Of a DNA stretch of 64,000 nt, positions 1 through 11,781 are shown piece after piece. The translations under genes were made by a program, and so were the position numbers. The stretch spans positions 16,505,193 through 16,569,192 of the forward strand of contig JACGWO010000010.1 of the NCBI GenBank assembly GCA_034509735.1. Reading direction: 5' to 3'. How positions within the stretch are numbered: the first letter of the stretch is position 1; every line of letters starts with the position of its first letter. The stretch is from Sesamum alatum (Eukaryota > Streptophyta > Magnoliopsida > Lamiales > Pedaliaceae). The notes under the pieces are model-generated. The model worked only from the letters and a program-made list of their open reading frames with translations. It had not been told where the DNA came from and made no database searches.

Positions 1-108
1 GAAGATAGCCAAAGAACATTTCTTAAATTAACATATTATTGAAAAATATCGTATAGAAATAGTTTACAAAGAGCCAATAAATTGGCTTGACGGTCACCTA
101 TTCGAACA
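1..108 (-). repeat. Terminal piece of a copia-type LTR
   Basis: The block ends with the same terminal motif (ggtcacctattc then gaaca) as the copia LTR that ends at 22494 and, in reverse complement, the LTR starts at 23939 and 57845. Read on the minus strand this is the first ~108 bases of the LTR; the rest lies outside the window. It abuts the MULE inverted repeat directly, so it appears to have inserted a few bases inside that repeat. The family match is by eye and the sequence is diverged. Confidence 0.55.
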
Positions 109-345
109 ACACCGACCTCCCCTATTACTATGGAAATATATAGATTCTCCCTCTTACTATGTAAATTCCATAAACTTACCTTGTTGGTTTATTACCATTA
201 CAAATTGGTCCTTTCATTAGTTAAACTAACGGTCAATGTTGATGTCAGCCAAAATATTTATGTAACCTCCCTATTTTCCCTTGGGTAGAATATTTATAGA
301 TTTTTCTGACCATAATACCCTTAAGGGTGATTTGTAATTTTTATA
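109..345 (+). repeat. MULE left terminal inverted repeat region
   Basis: Resembles the reverse complement of the MULE right end: ACCTCCCCT, then TACTATG, then TCTCCC, then CTTACTATG in the same order and spacing. The stretch 259-345 repeats part of the pattern (taacctccc, then aggggtg further on), so the end may be internally duplicated. The outermost ~15 bases are absent or replaced by the LTR piece at 1-108. Confidence 0.5.
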
Positions 346-779
346 ACTAAAAGGGGTGTTAATTGTAACATACACAGACTAAATATATATGCTTGTAATA
401 ACTACCTTTGTGACTATTTTATACAAATTTTTTCATTTTGATAACTAAAATTTGCATTTTATTGGACAAAATAATCATGTGCCCAAGACAACATTGTAAA
501 TATATAGGCTTGGCAAACACATTTTTTGCCAAAAAAAAAAGGGTCAACATTTAAGCATTACATATTCCCTCTGTTAAAAACAAAATACTACTAGACCCAC
601 CTTCAATTAGCAAAAGAACATCCAGTAACGTCATTAATCCCAACAAAATAACCTAACAACCATCCAGAAATAACATCCACAAATGTTATCCGATTCATCC
701 AAAAAATTCAAAGATTGAGGTGTTGAGAATGAGCATCCTCAGAAAATGCAGTAGTGGCTGCATCCACTTGAATTTGGAT

Positions 780-1065
780 TAAAAATGGATCCAAATCTGC
801 ATGTGTTGAAACCCCACCGTCTTATGTATTTGCTTCACCTTGACTTTGTTGAGTTAGATGAGGACTTCTTGACTTCCCAATAGAATATCATTCACTTTTG
901 CATTCCTCCTTTGTCTCTTGACTACTCTAGTTGCCTTTTTCAAAGCCACATTTTCATCAAACTCTACCTGTAGCAAAATAAAACAATAAACATTATGTTA
1001 ATATTAAACTATCACAACATGCCAAACTGCATGTAACAAACAACTATTTATGCTTTAGAAATCAA
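780..1065 (-). pseudogene. Probable last exon and intron of the MULE transposase
   Basis: On the minus strand a plausible intron runs from gtatatg (about 1074) to a ctacag acceptor (about 971). The following ~140 bases read as a basic helix-like tail (VEFDENVALKKATRVVKRQ) ending in a stop. The last codon before the donor reads TAG where CAG would keep the frame open, which suggests a nonsense change. I assign it to the MULE gene by position only. Confidence 0.35.
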
Positions 1066-1075
1066 CAACATATAC

Positions 1076-1284
1076 CTATTGAGCTGCAACCCTTCCTTTT
1101 CCTCTTCTTTTGTGTACTAGTGGCCCACCACAAGTCCTCTTATTATAGCCATTGTGACCACATTTGCTATATTTGAAAGCACTTGGTTTCTTGACCCTAG
1201 ATCCCTCTCCAACCTCCCTTCTCCTATGCTTCTTTGGCCTACCAGGCATTCTCTTAATTAATGGGGGCAATATGGACTCAGGGT
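1076..1284 (-). pseudogene. MULE transposase C-terminus, zinc-knuckle part
   Basis: Reads PESILPPLIKRMPGRPKK on the minus strand, followed by a CCHC-like cluster (C-x2-C-x4-Y-x4-C form, the usual His replaced by Tyr, KCGHNGYNKRTC). The proline-rich PGRPKK linker followed by a zinc knuckle is the standard C-terminus of plant MuDR-type transposases. It is the direct continuation of the SWIM-domain piece at 19540-19885: the last codons there (ASFNVY) join in frame to PESILPP once the gypsy element and one copy of its target duplication are removed. The exon itself has no internal stop, but the gene is split by 18 kb of insertion and is not functional here. Confidence 0.8.
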
Positions 1285-1286
1285 AT

Positions 1287-2729
1287 CGTAACACCCTCTA
1301 ACGGCACTACGACTATATCTCCCATAAATGTCACACTAAATGTAAACTCTGTTTAATATGTAATTACGTGCATAATCCAGTCTCTGCTGAGTATATATAT
1401 ATATATATATATCTATACGCAGTCTTATCATCACAACAAGCATATTTATCATGTCATCCACGAGATCATATATATATATATCAAGTACGACAAAAAATGG
1501 AACTATTATAATTAGTTCACGTGCCACTCTCGCTTTTAACCCAAAATGAGACTTTTATTTCTATTTACGATGAAGAGAAAACTACAGACTGGCCCCAACC
1601 TGCCTGGAATGCAAAACATGGACCTAGTTCTCATGAGTAGGTACAACAAAAGCTACACCTAAAAAATGTTAGCAGAGGAATGAGAATGCAACTCAATAAG
1701 TAAATAACTGACACCAAAGATACACGCACCTCAATTATAGCTTCAGCAAGACAAAAGCAAGCAACATTTACAAAATATAATCAATTTCATCAAGCACATT
1801 TCATTTCATTTTATTTCTCTATGTAATTATCTCATAACAAGACAATCAATCAAACTCATCTTTTCCTAGTTGGCTTATCCGGAAGGTTATATAGTATTTT
1901 TCTCCACCAACTCAACCTCAGTATTCATTCGCACATATACATGAATCCCCTTGACATGCCACACAGGCTCGTCAATCTCATTTCGCATCATAGCTCTTTC
2001 ATTTCGCATCATAGCTTTTTTCACATCGCATCATAGCTCTTTTCACATCGCATCATAACTTTTTCATATCGCATCATAGCTCTTTTCATTTCATTTTTCC
2101 ACATAGGCTATTCAACAACATCAAGGGGTATTCAAATCATAATTACATTCAATTTCCATCACTCCCTCGATTCCATATACCATCGTTCTTATAAGCAAAC
2201 TAGTCAAGTAAAAGCCCATACCAACACATTATCATTTGCAAGCACCAACAGCACATCATTCAACAAATAGAATACTTCTATACACTTCATCATTTCAGTT
2301 TCACAACATTAATCGTTCAAATTAAATGACCAATAACTCATAAAATTCAAAATAGATTAATTCTAGCATGAATCATAGACTTACATGAAGGTAGTATCAC
2401 AAAGAAAGAATACATATATAGGTAGTATTAATTATTTACTTACACAACATTGATAGGAAAAAGGAACATATGTAGGAAGAACTAATTATTTACTTACCTC
2501 GATTTGACCATGACTCAATTAGATAGCGCATAAGAAGTTGTTCAGTCCTGTACTTTATCCCCGTCTCCTATAATAAGTTATAATGTATATAATCAATATC
2601 TAGAATGTCAGTTTTTAAATGGAATATTAAATAGTATTTATATATTTTTTCACCATTCTCTCAATATTTCATTTCTATCAAAATTCATATATTCGTTCCA
2701 TTTCTTTAAAATAACTAAGCAATCTAGCT

Positions 2730-2760
<31 letters not shown>

Positions 2761-2832
2761 GTTTATCCATTAACTCATAAGAATCTATTCCGTTAAACCC
2801 CTGATCTTATTGTAGCTACTATTCTTAATAAC
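1287..2832 (-). repeat. Gypsy 3' LTR, distal part
   Basis: Matches 17274-18798 along its full length: the same starting block around ctctaa-ggcactacgac, TA microsatellites, and a 22-bp tandem array. It is cut at 2832 by the CACTA element and resumes at 11782. The terminal CA of the LTR (minus strand) is changed to CG at 1287-1288. A TA-rich microsatellite lies at 1392-1413 and another at 2737-2760. Confidence 0.9.
1983..2095. repeat. 22-bp tandem array in gypsy 3' LTR (5 copies)
   Basis: Five units of the form cgcatcatagctcttttcat. The corresponding array in the 5' LTR (about 17972-18064) has four units, so unit number changed after insertion or during reverse transcription. Confidence 0.8.
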
Positions 2833-2854
2833 CACTACAAAAAAAATGCGAAAA

Positions 2855-3440
2855 TTGGAACGGATATAGTCGGCGGTTTCAAAGACCGTTCCAAATAGGA
2901 ACGGTAAGTGGAACTGTTGTAGAACGGGAAACCGTTGATGATGTCACTTTCGAGTTAATGGTAGTACAAACATATAGGAACAGCACGACCGTTCCTATTT
3001 GTGTGCCAACATATGTATGCCAATATGTAAACCTATTACCGTTCCTAAAAGGGACCGGATATATTTTAGTATTCCATTTGGAACACATGTGTGAAAGTTG
3101 GAACGGCTACTCGACCGGGAACACGGACCGTTCCTATATGTGTTCCAAACCCCGGGTCTATTTAGACCAGTTGCTTGATCGTTCCAATATGTAGTACTTA
3201 ATGAGACCCTTTTACGCCTTGAGCAAAAATGTAATGCAATACCGTTCCAAATTGTGGGTATATAGGAAATGCAATATTGTTAGAATTACCGTTCTTAATA
3301 TAATAACGACTATATTACAACAGTAAGATTACCATTTCTATATCCGTGCCTGAGACCGTTCCTAAAGCTGGAACAACGGCTATATTTTCAACGGCTAGTT
3401 TTGTGTTCCAAATAATATTCCATTGCCCGTTCCAATATTT
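2855..3440. promoter_or_regulatory. CACTA left subterminal motif array (ACCGTTCC)
   Basis: About a dozen copies of ACCGTTCC or its complement GGAACGGT, in both orientations, often within longer gaccgttccta or taggaacggtc contexts. In CACTA elements such arrays are binding sites for the TNPA-type protein and also form the promoter region of the first gene. The tnp2 start lies some 250 bases downstream. Confidence 0.8.
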
Positions 3441-3685
3441 TTCTATATATATGTCCCCCTTTATTCTCATTGTTCTTATAATTACTCTCCAACTCATTTT
3501 TTTGTAACTCCCCCTGTTGATTCTTTATACGGAAAATCGAACATATAAATTATTTGCACGAATTTTGCATTGATATTGATAGGTGTTTTGCTCAGGTAAG
3601 AAGTTGAAATTCTGTAATTGCTACTTATATATAAATATATTCTCGTCATTTAATTACGTACTGTAGTGATTACGTAGGACCAATC

Positions 3686-6380
3686 ATGTTAAGACAGTTG
3701 AGAAAATGGATATATGATCGAGACGTCCTGGGTGTGATGCCGGAGTTTGAGGACGGTGTCACAACATTTTTAGAATGGGCCCAGTCTGAGCGTGCATATA
3801 TGGACGGGGAGAAGATTAAGTGTTCCTGCCGAAAATGCAAAAATGAACAGTTTAAAACACTAGATGAGGTAAATTTTGATTTGTGTATGAAAGGGTTTAT
3901 GCTAGAGTATTATAATTGAATTTCGCATGGTGAGGAGAGGGTGCAGGAATACTTTGAAGCATTGACAGTGCCCCATGTGCAGCAGCAGCAAACGCCACCC
4001 GTTCAGGAAGAGGGTAGTTCGCATTGGGGTGATGCGACTCAGATAGATTGGGCGCAGAGGATGGTATTCGATGCCGCGGGCCCGTCTTTCTGGTCTTTGT
4101 ACAACCAGGAGGGACCGACTGATGATGGTACTCGGTATTGTCCATCTGATGTGGGTCCTAGTTCATATTACGATTCGGGGCTCTATGATTATGTGTCTGG
4201 CTTGTCAGACCGTTTTTTTGATGTAGTTCATGCTGTGGACCAACCGTTGTGGAACGGCTGCACCACCTCTCAGTTGGCGTCAATTGCCTCTTTGGTGAAT
4301 ATCAAGGCCAAAGGGGGCTTTTTCGAGCATACATATGATCGGTTATGCCAGTGGGCTGATACTGTAATGCCCCGCGATCACACTTTCCCTGTCGATTATT
4401 ACAATACGAAGAAATTGATAAGAAAATTGGGTTTACCGGTTCAAAAAATTTATGCTTGCAAAAATAGTTGCATGTTGTACTGGAAGGACGGTATTGATTT
4501 GGAATATTGCAAATTCTGTGAAGACGCTAGGTACAAGCCCACCAGGGACAGAAATTCTAAACGCAAGAAGTCCCCGTATGCCATTGTTAGGTATATACCG
4601 CTTAGCCCTCGGTTGCAGAGGTTGTATGCGTCGGAGGTCACAACAGAGCATATGACTTCGCATGCGAGCCATCAGACGGAGGAAGGATCTATGTGTCATC
4701 CGTCCAATGCAAAGACTTGGAATGTTAGACTTGATTTGCACTGAGCCTCGTAATGTTAGACTTGGGTTCTGCACGGATGGGTTTGCACTGCACGGCCAGT
4801 ATGGTAAAACTTGCTCATGTTGGCCCGTGATACTTACACCGTACAATCTCCCACCGGGAATGTGCATGAAATCTGACTATCTGTTCCTAACGATGGTGAT
4901 CCCTGGCCCATCGAATCCAAAACGTCTTATCGATGTCTACTTGGAGCCGTTGATCTAGGAGTTGCAAAATTTATGGCATGTGGGTGTACGTACGCACGAT
5001 ACTGCGACAAACCAAGCATTCATGATGCATGCCGCATTGATGTGGATAGTGAACGAACTTCCTGCTTATGGGATGGCGTCTGGATGGAGTACCGCCAGTG
5101 TTATGGAGTGTCCAGTTTGTATGGAGGACACAAGGGCATTCTATTTACAGCACGGTCAGAAGACATGCTATTTTGACTGCCAGAGGCAGTTCCTACCGCC
5201 GGATCATCCTTATTGTAACAACAAGAAAGCCTTCACTAAAAATCAAATGGAGAGGAAGGTTGCACGTCCGAGGCTGACTGGAGAACAGATCCGAACCCAT
5301 GTCAATGCGTTTAATGTTACAGTCGAACAACCGTTGAGTGAACCGGAAGGCTACAGTGTCGACCATAAGTGGACGAAGAAAAGCATCTTCTGGGAGCTTG
5401 AATACTAGGAAGCGCATCTGATACGACACAATCTTGATGTCATGCATATTGAGAAGAATGTGTTCGATAATATATTCAACACTGTGATGGACATCAAGGA
5501 AAACGAAGGACAATCTGAATGCACGGAAGGATCTCAAGATCATATGTAATCAGCCGGAGCTTGAGGTGGACGAAAGGAGACCGAACGTGATGCCCAAAGC
5601 GGTATATACACTGACGAAGGAGCAAAAGAATAAGATATATGAGTGGATTCGTTGTCTTAGGTTTCCTGATGGGTATGCCTCTAACTTGGCCCGTTGCGTC
5701 GACATGAAGGAGTTAAGGATACACGGCATGAAGAGCCATGATTGTCATGTATTCATGCAGAAGTTGATTCCAGTTGCCTTCCGTGAAATGCTTCCAGAGC
5801 ACATGTGGGGGGCTTTGATGGAAGTGAGTTTTCTATTCCAGATCCTATGCTCAACAACACTAGATGTGACCAAGGTAAAAGAATTGAAAGATAGTGTCGC
5901 CGTCATCCTGTGCAACCTCGAGAAAATATTTTCTCCTTTTTTCGACTCAATGGAGCATCTAATTGTTCACCTTCCATATGAGGCGCGCGTTGGGGGCCCC
6001 GTGCAATAAAGGTTGAGAGGTAATTAATTAACTACTATTAAATATATTATTTGTAAGTAGCAATTAATTTGCATTTTAATAAATACTCGTATGAATAGAT
6101 TCCTACGCGATTTGAAAGAAAAAGGTGAAAAACAAAGCACATGTCGAGGCGTCAATTGTAGAGGCTTATATTGTCAAAGAAATCAGGCTTTTCTCCTCTC
6201 ACTACTTCGAACCGCACATTCTCTGCAAGCGAGCAGACCCAGTCGGAATGATGATCTCACGAGCAATGACAATCGAATAGTACGGTCCATTTTCAATTAC
6301 CCGGGCCGAGCAAGTGGAGCTTCAAAGAAGAGATGGCTGAGCGGTGAGGAACTTCATGTATCGAGACATACGTCTGTAAT
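3686..6380 (+). pseudogene. TNP2-type CACTA transposase, broken
   Basis: Residues 1-78 (3686-3919) are a Transpos_assoc domain with the C-x-C-x2-C cluster CSCRKC, ending at a TGA in place of the expected Trp codon. The next frame (3941-4744) holds the linker and the start of the Transposase_21 (Tnp2) domain. A frameshift near 4720-4740 leads to NVRLGFCTDGF and SCWPVILTPYNLPP (4741-4958). A stop separates this from 4962-5408 (YGMASGWST, CPVCMEDTRAF), and another leads to HNLDVMHIEKNVFDNI (5420-5475). A further frame break leads to the DUF4218 part at 5566-6009. An apparent intron of ~85 bases precedes the end at 6091-6380 (RPSRNDDLTSNDNR). The order of domains is complete for the family; at least five disabling lesions are visible. 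It would bind and cut the element ends. Confidence 0.92.
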
Positions 6381-6454
6381 TTTTTTTAACCTTATTGCAA
6401 AAATTGTATTAGAGATATATATTTTTATTATTTTAAGAAATCAGAAAAAATTTT

Positions 6455-6905
6455 AAAATTTGGAACGAATATTATATACTACGACCGTTCCTAAAACAGG
6501 TACAACTTTGTGAATAGGTGCCAAACAAAAAAAATTGGGGAAATTTGAATTAGGAACGGTCCGAAGCTCCGACGACCGTTCCTATTTCAGGTATAATTTT
6601 TAAAATATGGCGGCTACTTAAAAAAAATTAAGGGAAATTTGAATTAGGCATGGTCAGTAAGAATCTAAGACCGTTCCTAATTTAGGTACAACTTTTCAAC
6701 TGGCGCCTATTGAAAAAATGGCTCTAAGTTCGAATTAGGAACGGTCAAACCAATTGGTAGACCGTTCCAAAGTGAGGTCCAATATTTTGTTTTCGCGTCC
6801 AATGAAAAATTGGTGGGAAAATCAACTTTTGGAGCGGTCCTTTTATAGCCGACCGTTCCTAGAGAAAATTGCTACGAACCGTTCCGAATTAATTATGATC
6901 GTTCT
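6455..6905. promoter_or_regulatory. Internal ACCGTTCC motif cluster 1
   Basis: About ten copies of ACCGTTCC/GGAACGGT in both orientations, directly after the tnp2 gene. The density equals that of the subterminal arrays, although the nearest element end is thousands of bases away. No CACTA terminus is visible inside the cluster. Confidence 0.7.
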
Positions 6906-7425
6906 AAAATGAGATCCTATATAATTTATTTTGCCTAGTTCTGTCGATATCTCAAGATCCGTGAGCCGGATCGACACCATTATTAAACACATACAATATT
7001 ATGAATATGAATTGATATCCAACGGTCTGATTTTCAATCAGCCACCTGGATTTAAGGATGCAACTATTTTTATTTGGATGAATACTGACCAGATATGATA
7101 TCTCGAGAACCACACACCGAAATTTTTCAAAACTACATATAATGTATTCTTATGTGTGTTATATCATATCTAACGGTCTAATTATGCCGTGCAGTGCAAC
7201 AATATAGGATGCTAGTTACATCTGTGAAATATTAACAAACATAAATTTACAAATATAGTCAATATTGTGAACGTGTGCCTATTTTTTGGAAATTACTATA
7301 TACTTTCAAATTCTTGGTATATCCAATTGCACACCTTTTTTGAATCATATGAGTGTCCGAAACGTGTTTTTCTTAATTTATAGTTATTATCTAAGAAGAT
7401 AAAAATAAATTGCAATACATATAGG
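6906..7425. other. AT-rich spacer between the two motif clusters
   Basis: No coding sequence recognised. It contains TAACGGTCTAATT-like and ATATCTCGAGAACC-like words that also occur, diverged, at 53440-53710 inside the hAT element. Confidence 0.4.
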
Positions 7426-7429
7426 AATG

Positions 7430-7765
7430 GGTCCACATGAAATTAGGAATGGTAACTATGTGCATGTCTAAAAACGACATTATTTTTTACTTTAGGAACG
7501 GGTTTGGGGCTTTTTCTATTAAGTGACCGTTCCTATTAGTACAATTCCAAGTACTAAGTATTTGGAATTGATATGGGAACGGCAATTTGTAATTTAGGAA
7601 CGGTCGGTATTGGGAACGGTGAGGGGAACAACAGTACTACTAAGTGACCGTTCCTATTTAGGTCAACATCAGTACAATGAATCAAAATGACATCGTATTA
7701 TAGCAAATATTGGACCGGACATAGGAATGGTCAAAGAAAATATGATCGTTCCAAAAAATTATATA
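7430..7765. promoter_or_regulatory. Internal ACCGTTCC motif cluster 2, upstream of the TNPA-like gene
   Basis: Eight or so motif copies end about 15 bases before a pyrimidine-rich (CTCTCT) leader at 7790-7830, that is, just upstream of the second gene. The position suggests that the element's own DNA-binding protein acts on this promoter; this is an inference from location and the known autoregulation of En/Spm. Confidence 0.55.
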
Positions 7766-7769
7766 AATT

Positions 7770-9341
7770 GACCCCTTGGCTGATTTTTTTCTCACTTTCT
7801 CCTCTCTCACTATCTGTCTCTCTCTCACTTCGCCCCTAAAGGAGTCCGCCGCCGCCATCATCCGCCTCCGTCGCCGCCTCAGAGCCAATCTGCCACCGCC
7901 AGCCTGTAGAGTTCGTTGCCGCCATCGTCGCCGCCATAGTCGCTGCCATCATCCGCCTCCATCGTCGCCGCAAGTAGGGTTTCTGCCAAACCCTCCCCCC
8001 TCCCCCTTTTTTTTTGTATTTCGTCTATTTTTTGAAATGTTTTGTTTATTTTCTGTAATTTTGAAACAATTTTGGGCATTTTTCGTAATAGTATGTAATG
8101 TTAGGGGTTATTCTGTAATTGTATGCAATTTTTGTGCATTTTCTGTAATTTCATATACTATTGGGACTTAGGTGTAATTTGTGGAATTGTATACAATTCG
8201 TTGTAATTTCTGATATTTTCTGTTATTTTGTGAATTTTCTGTAATTATTGTGAATTTCATGAATTTTTTGTAATTATTGTGAATTTTTTGTTATTTTTTG
8301 AATTTTTTGTAATTATTTATGGAATTTTCTATTTTCTTTGTGAATTTTCTATAATTTTTGCCCATTTCTATAATGTCTGTGATTTTTTATGTTAAATTCA
8401 GAATTTGATGTCAATAATTAGAAGAATATAAGATATTTTCAATAATTAAAAATTTAATATAATTATTAGAAAATTCAGAAAATAATGTTATGTAAAATTT
8501 AATACGAAACTGTTTTAAAAAATCTGGAAATTTTAATTTTTTCTGTTTTCAAAAGTTAAAAATTTTAATTGTTTAAAATTCTGAAAATTTGGAAAATTTT
8601 TGTAAATTTTATGTAATTCTCTGTAAATTTAAAAAAATTTCAGAATTTTTCTGTAAATTTCCAAAATTATGAAAATTCAGAAAATTTTTTAAAATTTTCT
8701 GTAAATTTATAATTTTTTATGAATTTTCTGATAATTTTCTCAAATTTAAAATTTTTTTATGTCATTTTCTATAAATTTGTAATATTTTCTGTAATTTTTA
8801 AAAATTATGTATTTTTAATAAAATTTCTGAAATTCTTTATATTTTCTGTAATTATAAAAAAATTCAGAAAATTTTACTTTCTGTAATTTATTTTTTCTAA
8901 AATTTCCTAGTAAAATAAAATTTACTCATAATATATGAAATTTGTTAATTTTCTGAAATTTAAGAAAATTTGGGTAATTTTCTATAATATTTTGTAAGGA
9001 TATAGGAAAATATTGGTCTTTAGTATAAATATATAGGAAAATAGAAGGATTTAGTGCAATTTTAGGGTAAAATTATGGTATTTAGTATAAATATATAGAA
9101 AAAAATTTAGGAAATAATTTTAGGATTTAGTAAACATTGTAGGAAAAATTTCAATAACAAAATTGGAATTCATTATCAATTTATTATATTAATTTTGGGA
9201 GTTAGTATACAATTATAGGATTTAGTTTGCATAATTATTTTAAAAAATAAGAAAAAATTATCATTATTCAAATAAATTGATACTTACATGTATTTTTTAA
9301 CTTCATACCACTAATATTTTTTAAAAAAAGATTCTAGATCA
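7770..9341 (+). other. Probable leader and long AT-rich intron of the TNPA-like gene
   Basis: A CT-rich leader is followed by a GC-rich (GCCGCCATC) stretch at 7845-7975. Then comes ~1.3 kb of extremely AT-rich sequence built from variants of TTTTCTGTAATTT (8030-9300). The open frames here are low-complexity and I do not regard them as coding. The intron interpretation rests on the coding exon that begins at 9342. Confidence 0.5.
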
Positions 9342-10909
9342 TGTCTGGTCGGGATTTCCCACCTCGAGGAGGCGGACGTGGCCGCAGTCGCGGCTCACCA
9401 GCCATACGGCCGGTCGATGTTGCTTCCCAGGATGGGAAAGCAGTGTTCCGATCACCACTATCACCACCACCACCACCGGCAGAGCAAGCACCTGCAGCAC
9501 CTGTGCCGGATCAGTAGCCCGATCCGGCTACCACTGCACCCGTCAAGAAGGGTGCCGGACCATCCACTACCGCACCGGCGGTAGATCTGGCCCGTCCATG
9601 GGCTGCCCCACCACCACCACCCCCCACCTGCCCCACCGCTCCCGCCATCGTCCGCGCGCCAGTATATCACACTCGCCGACGCGAGGTATATTTATATTTT
9701 TTTAATTCTTTTTGTAATTTAAATTATTATTTTATGTCACACTAATTATTATATAATTTTAGGATGGATCGGAAGGTACACGAGCGCATCAACGCGGTGG
9801 TGTGAGGACACTATCCCCACCCTTGGGGCAGTTTGTGCAAGGTACCGCCAAAGCACCAGCATGTCTGGTTCGAGAGCTTGAAGGTAATATTAATTTCAAT
9901 TATCAATTAAATAATTATTTTAAATATTTTAACAATCTCAGTATATATATATATATATATATATTAATACAGATGACGTACTGGTGGGACTGCGACGACG
10001 AGGCCATGTTCAAGATCTTCCACATCTGGGCAGGGAAGTTCCTTCGGAAGAAGTTCTTCCTTGCCAGACAGTCTTTGGTGAAGCCTCTATGGCTGGCGAA
10101 CGAAGTCTAGCGGTAGCTCCTACTGTATTGGGAGTCCCCAGAGTTCATGGAGGAATGCGCGAAAAACAAAGCCAACCGGTCCGCCAACCCAGCTGCATCC
10201 GCTACTGTGTACCACGCGGGTTCTGCCTCCGTCGGTATGCACAAGCGGTAGATGGTAACATATTTAATGTTATTTAAAGTGTTTATCATTATTAAATTAA
10301 AATTGTAATAACTGTTTCCCATTTCTTTTTACAGGAAGAGCAGCTCGGCCGGCCAGTGAAGTAGATGGAGTTATTCTCCAAATGCTACAAGAAGAAGGCC
10401 GACGACGGCTGGAGCGAGCTGAGGGCAGCGGAGGTGGCGGTAAGTTGGATATTAAATATTCTAATTTATTTTTTTAATGTTTGAAAATTATTATTAATAA
10501 TAATAATTTACTATTTTTGCAGGAGACGTTTCAGAAGTTGTTGGAGGATCACCAGTCTCAGGCCACAGCCAATCCTGGGGATCGTCCGGCCGAATCAGAG
10601 GGCTCGATGGCGCAGCCCGAGCAGGAGTTGTGGCTGGCTGCAGTCGAGGGCAAGAACAAGGGTCGGGTATCGATCTTGGTTCTGAGGTCCACGGTCTCAG
10701 CCAGACTGTTACCTCGCCATCACCACCGCCACCACCACCGCCAGCGTCAAACCTGAAGGATCGGATGGTCCGACTGGAGGAGATGATGGTGAATATGATG
10801 GGCATGATGAAGGCCCTGCAGATCAATCACTCCGTTGTTGGACCGTCACGGCCTCCTAGAGACCCCCCCCCCCTCAGACGTTGACGAGATGGAGGGGGAC
10901 AAGGAGTAG
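9342..10909 (+). pseudogene. TNPA/TNP1-like CACTA gene (Transposase_24 type), broken
   Basis: Five exons with GT-AG borders can be traced: 9342-9685, 9763-9883, 9973-10254, 10335-10439, 10523-10909. Exon 1 starts MSGRDFPPRGGGRGRSRG and is Pro-rich, with one TAG. Exon 3 reads YWESPEFMEECAKNKANRS and then a Gly/Ser/His segment, the hallmark of the plant Ptta/En/Spm (Transposase_24) family; two stops lie just before it. Exon 4 holds LGRPVK, a stop, then MELFSKCYKKK. Exon 5 ends with a Pro-rich stretch and a Met-rich amphipathic segment (RMVRLEEMMVNMMGMMKAL), likely the oligomerisation coiled coil. A frame change is needed within exon 5. Expected role: binding the subterminal motifs and assisting TNP2. 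Confidence 0.8.
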
Positions 10910-11044
10910 ATTTAGGACTTTTATTTTGTAATTAAATTGGATAATATTCTTATTTAATATAATTTTTATTTCTAAATTATGCATTTTCTCATATTTAAAT
11001 AATAATTATACAAAAAACTACAAAAATATTATTGATAATTCATT

Positions 11045-11765
11045 ATTTAGCAACGGTACTTTAGACGGACATGGAGCGCATATAGACCATTCCAATTTTT
11101 GTCTGTTTCAAAGAAGTGATTGTTCCTATCACCAGGTGAACAATCATTCCAAATTAGGTGAGAACCGTTCCTAAAAGCGGATAAAAATGAATTCCAAATT
11201 AGGGACAGACCGTTCCTACATGTATTCCAAATTCAATGCTTTCGTGGTTAGGTTTTCGTTCTAAATACAATACCAAAAACCGATCCAATATCATATTCCA
11301 AATTAGGAGTACAAAATTCATTCCCATTGACCGTGTCAAAATGTATTCCAGTGACCGTTCCTAACTTGTATAGCTCACCGTTCCAATACGTATTCCAGAA
11401 CCAGTGCTAAAATGTATCTGCAACTTATGCTGACAATTCCAAACTGTGTTCTAACTACCATTCCAATTTGTGCGATTTACTTTTGATATGACCGTTCCAA
11501 AATTTAATTAGGTGTTCCAAATACAAAAAATATATATTCATACATACAAAGGTAATTAGGAACGGTAAAATAATTGTATGCCAAAATCCATTTCGAAATT
11601 GGAACGGTTGCCGTGTTCCCATTCGTAATTATTAGGAACGCCTCTCCATTCAACGGATAGTCTCCCGTTCCTAAACCGTTCCTAATACCAGTCCAAATGA
11701 ATCTAGTGATCTATTTACCGTTCCAAAAGTAAAAGAAACCGTTCCTATTACCGTTGCAATTCCCC
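11045..11765. promoter_or_regulatory. CACTA right subterminal motif array
   Basis: More than fifteen copies of ACCGTTCC/GGAACGGT and near variants in both orientations up to 12 bases from the element end. Denser and longer than the left array, as is usual for En/Spm 3' ends. Confidence 0.8.
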
Positions 11766-11781
11766 ATTTTTTGTAGTGAAC

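Larger units (their letters stand above)
2833..11778 (+). mobile_element. CACTA (En/Spm-like) element, two-gene type
   Basis: Starts CACTACAAAAAAAATGCG and ends, in reverse complement, CACTACAAAAAATGGGG. It is flanked by a perfect 3-bp target duplication AAC (2830-2832 and 11779-11781). The intact gypsy LTR at 18781-18810 shows the unoccupied site with a single AAC (18796-18798). Length 8,946 bp, within the range of autonomous CACTA elements. It carries a TNP2 gene first and a TNPA/TNP1-like gene second on the same strand, as in snapdragon Tam1. Arrays of an ACCGTTCC motif fill both subterminal regions. Both genes contain stops or frameshifts, so it is probably not autonomous now. Confidence 0.95.

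Noticed and set aside
2737..2760. TA microsatellites (also 1392-1413, 9938-9962, 17376-17402, 19290-19312, 53242-53262)
   Set aside because: Simple slippage repeats without further structure.
3897..4145. Antisense open frames within the tnp2 region (also 4433-4867, 5193-5543)
   Set aside because: Shadows of the plus-strand transposase, which carries the recognisable domains.
7776..8171. Open frame of 131 codons before the TNPA-like gene
   Set aside because: Ser/Arg/Pro low complexity followed by a Phe-rich AT tract; it fits a leader and intron better than coding sequence.
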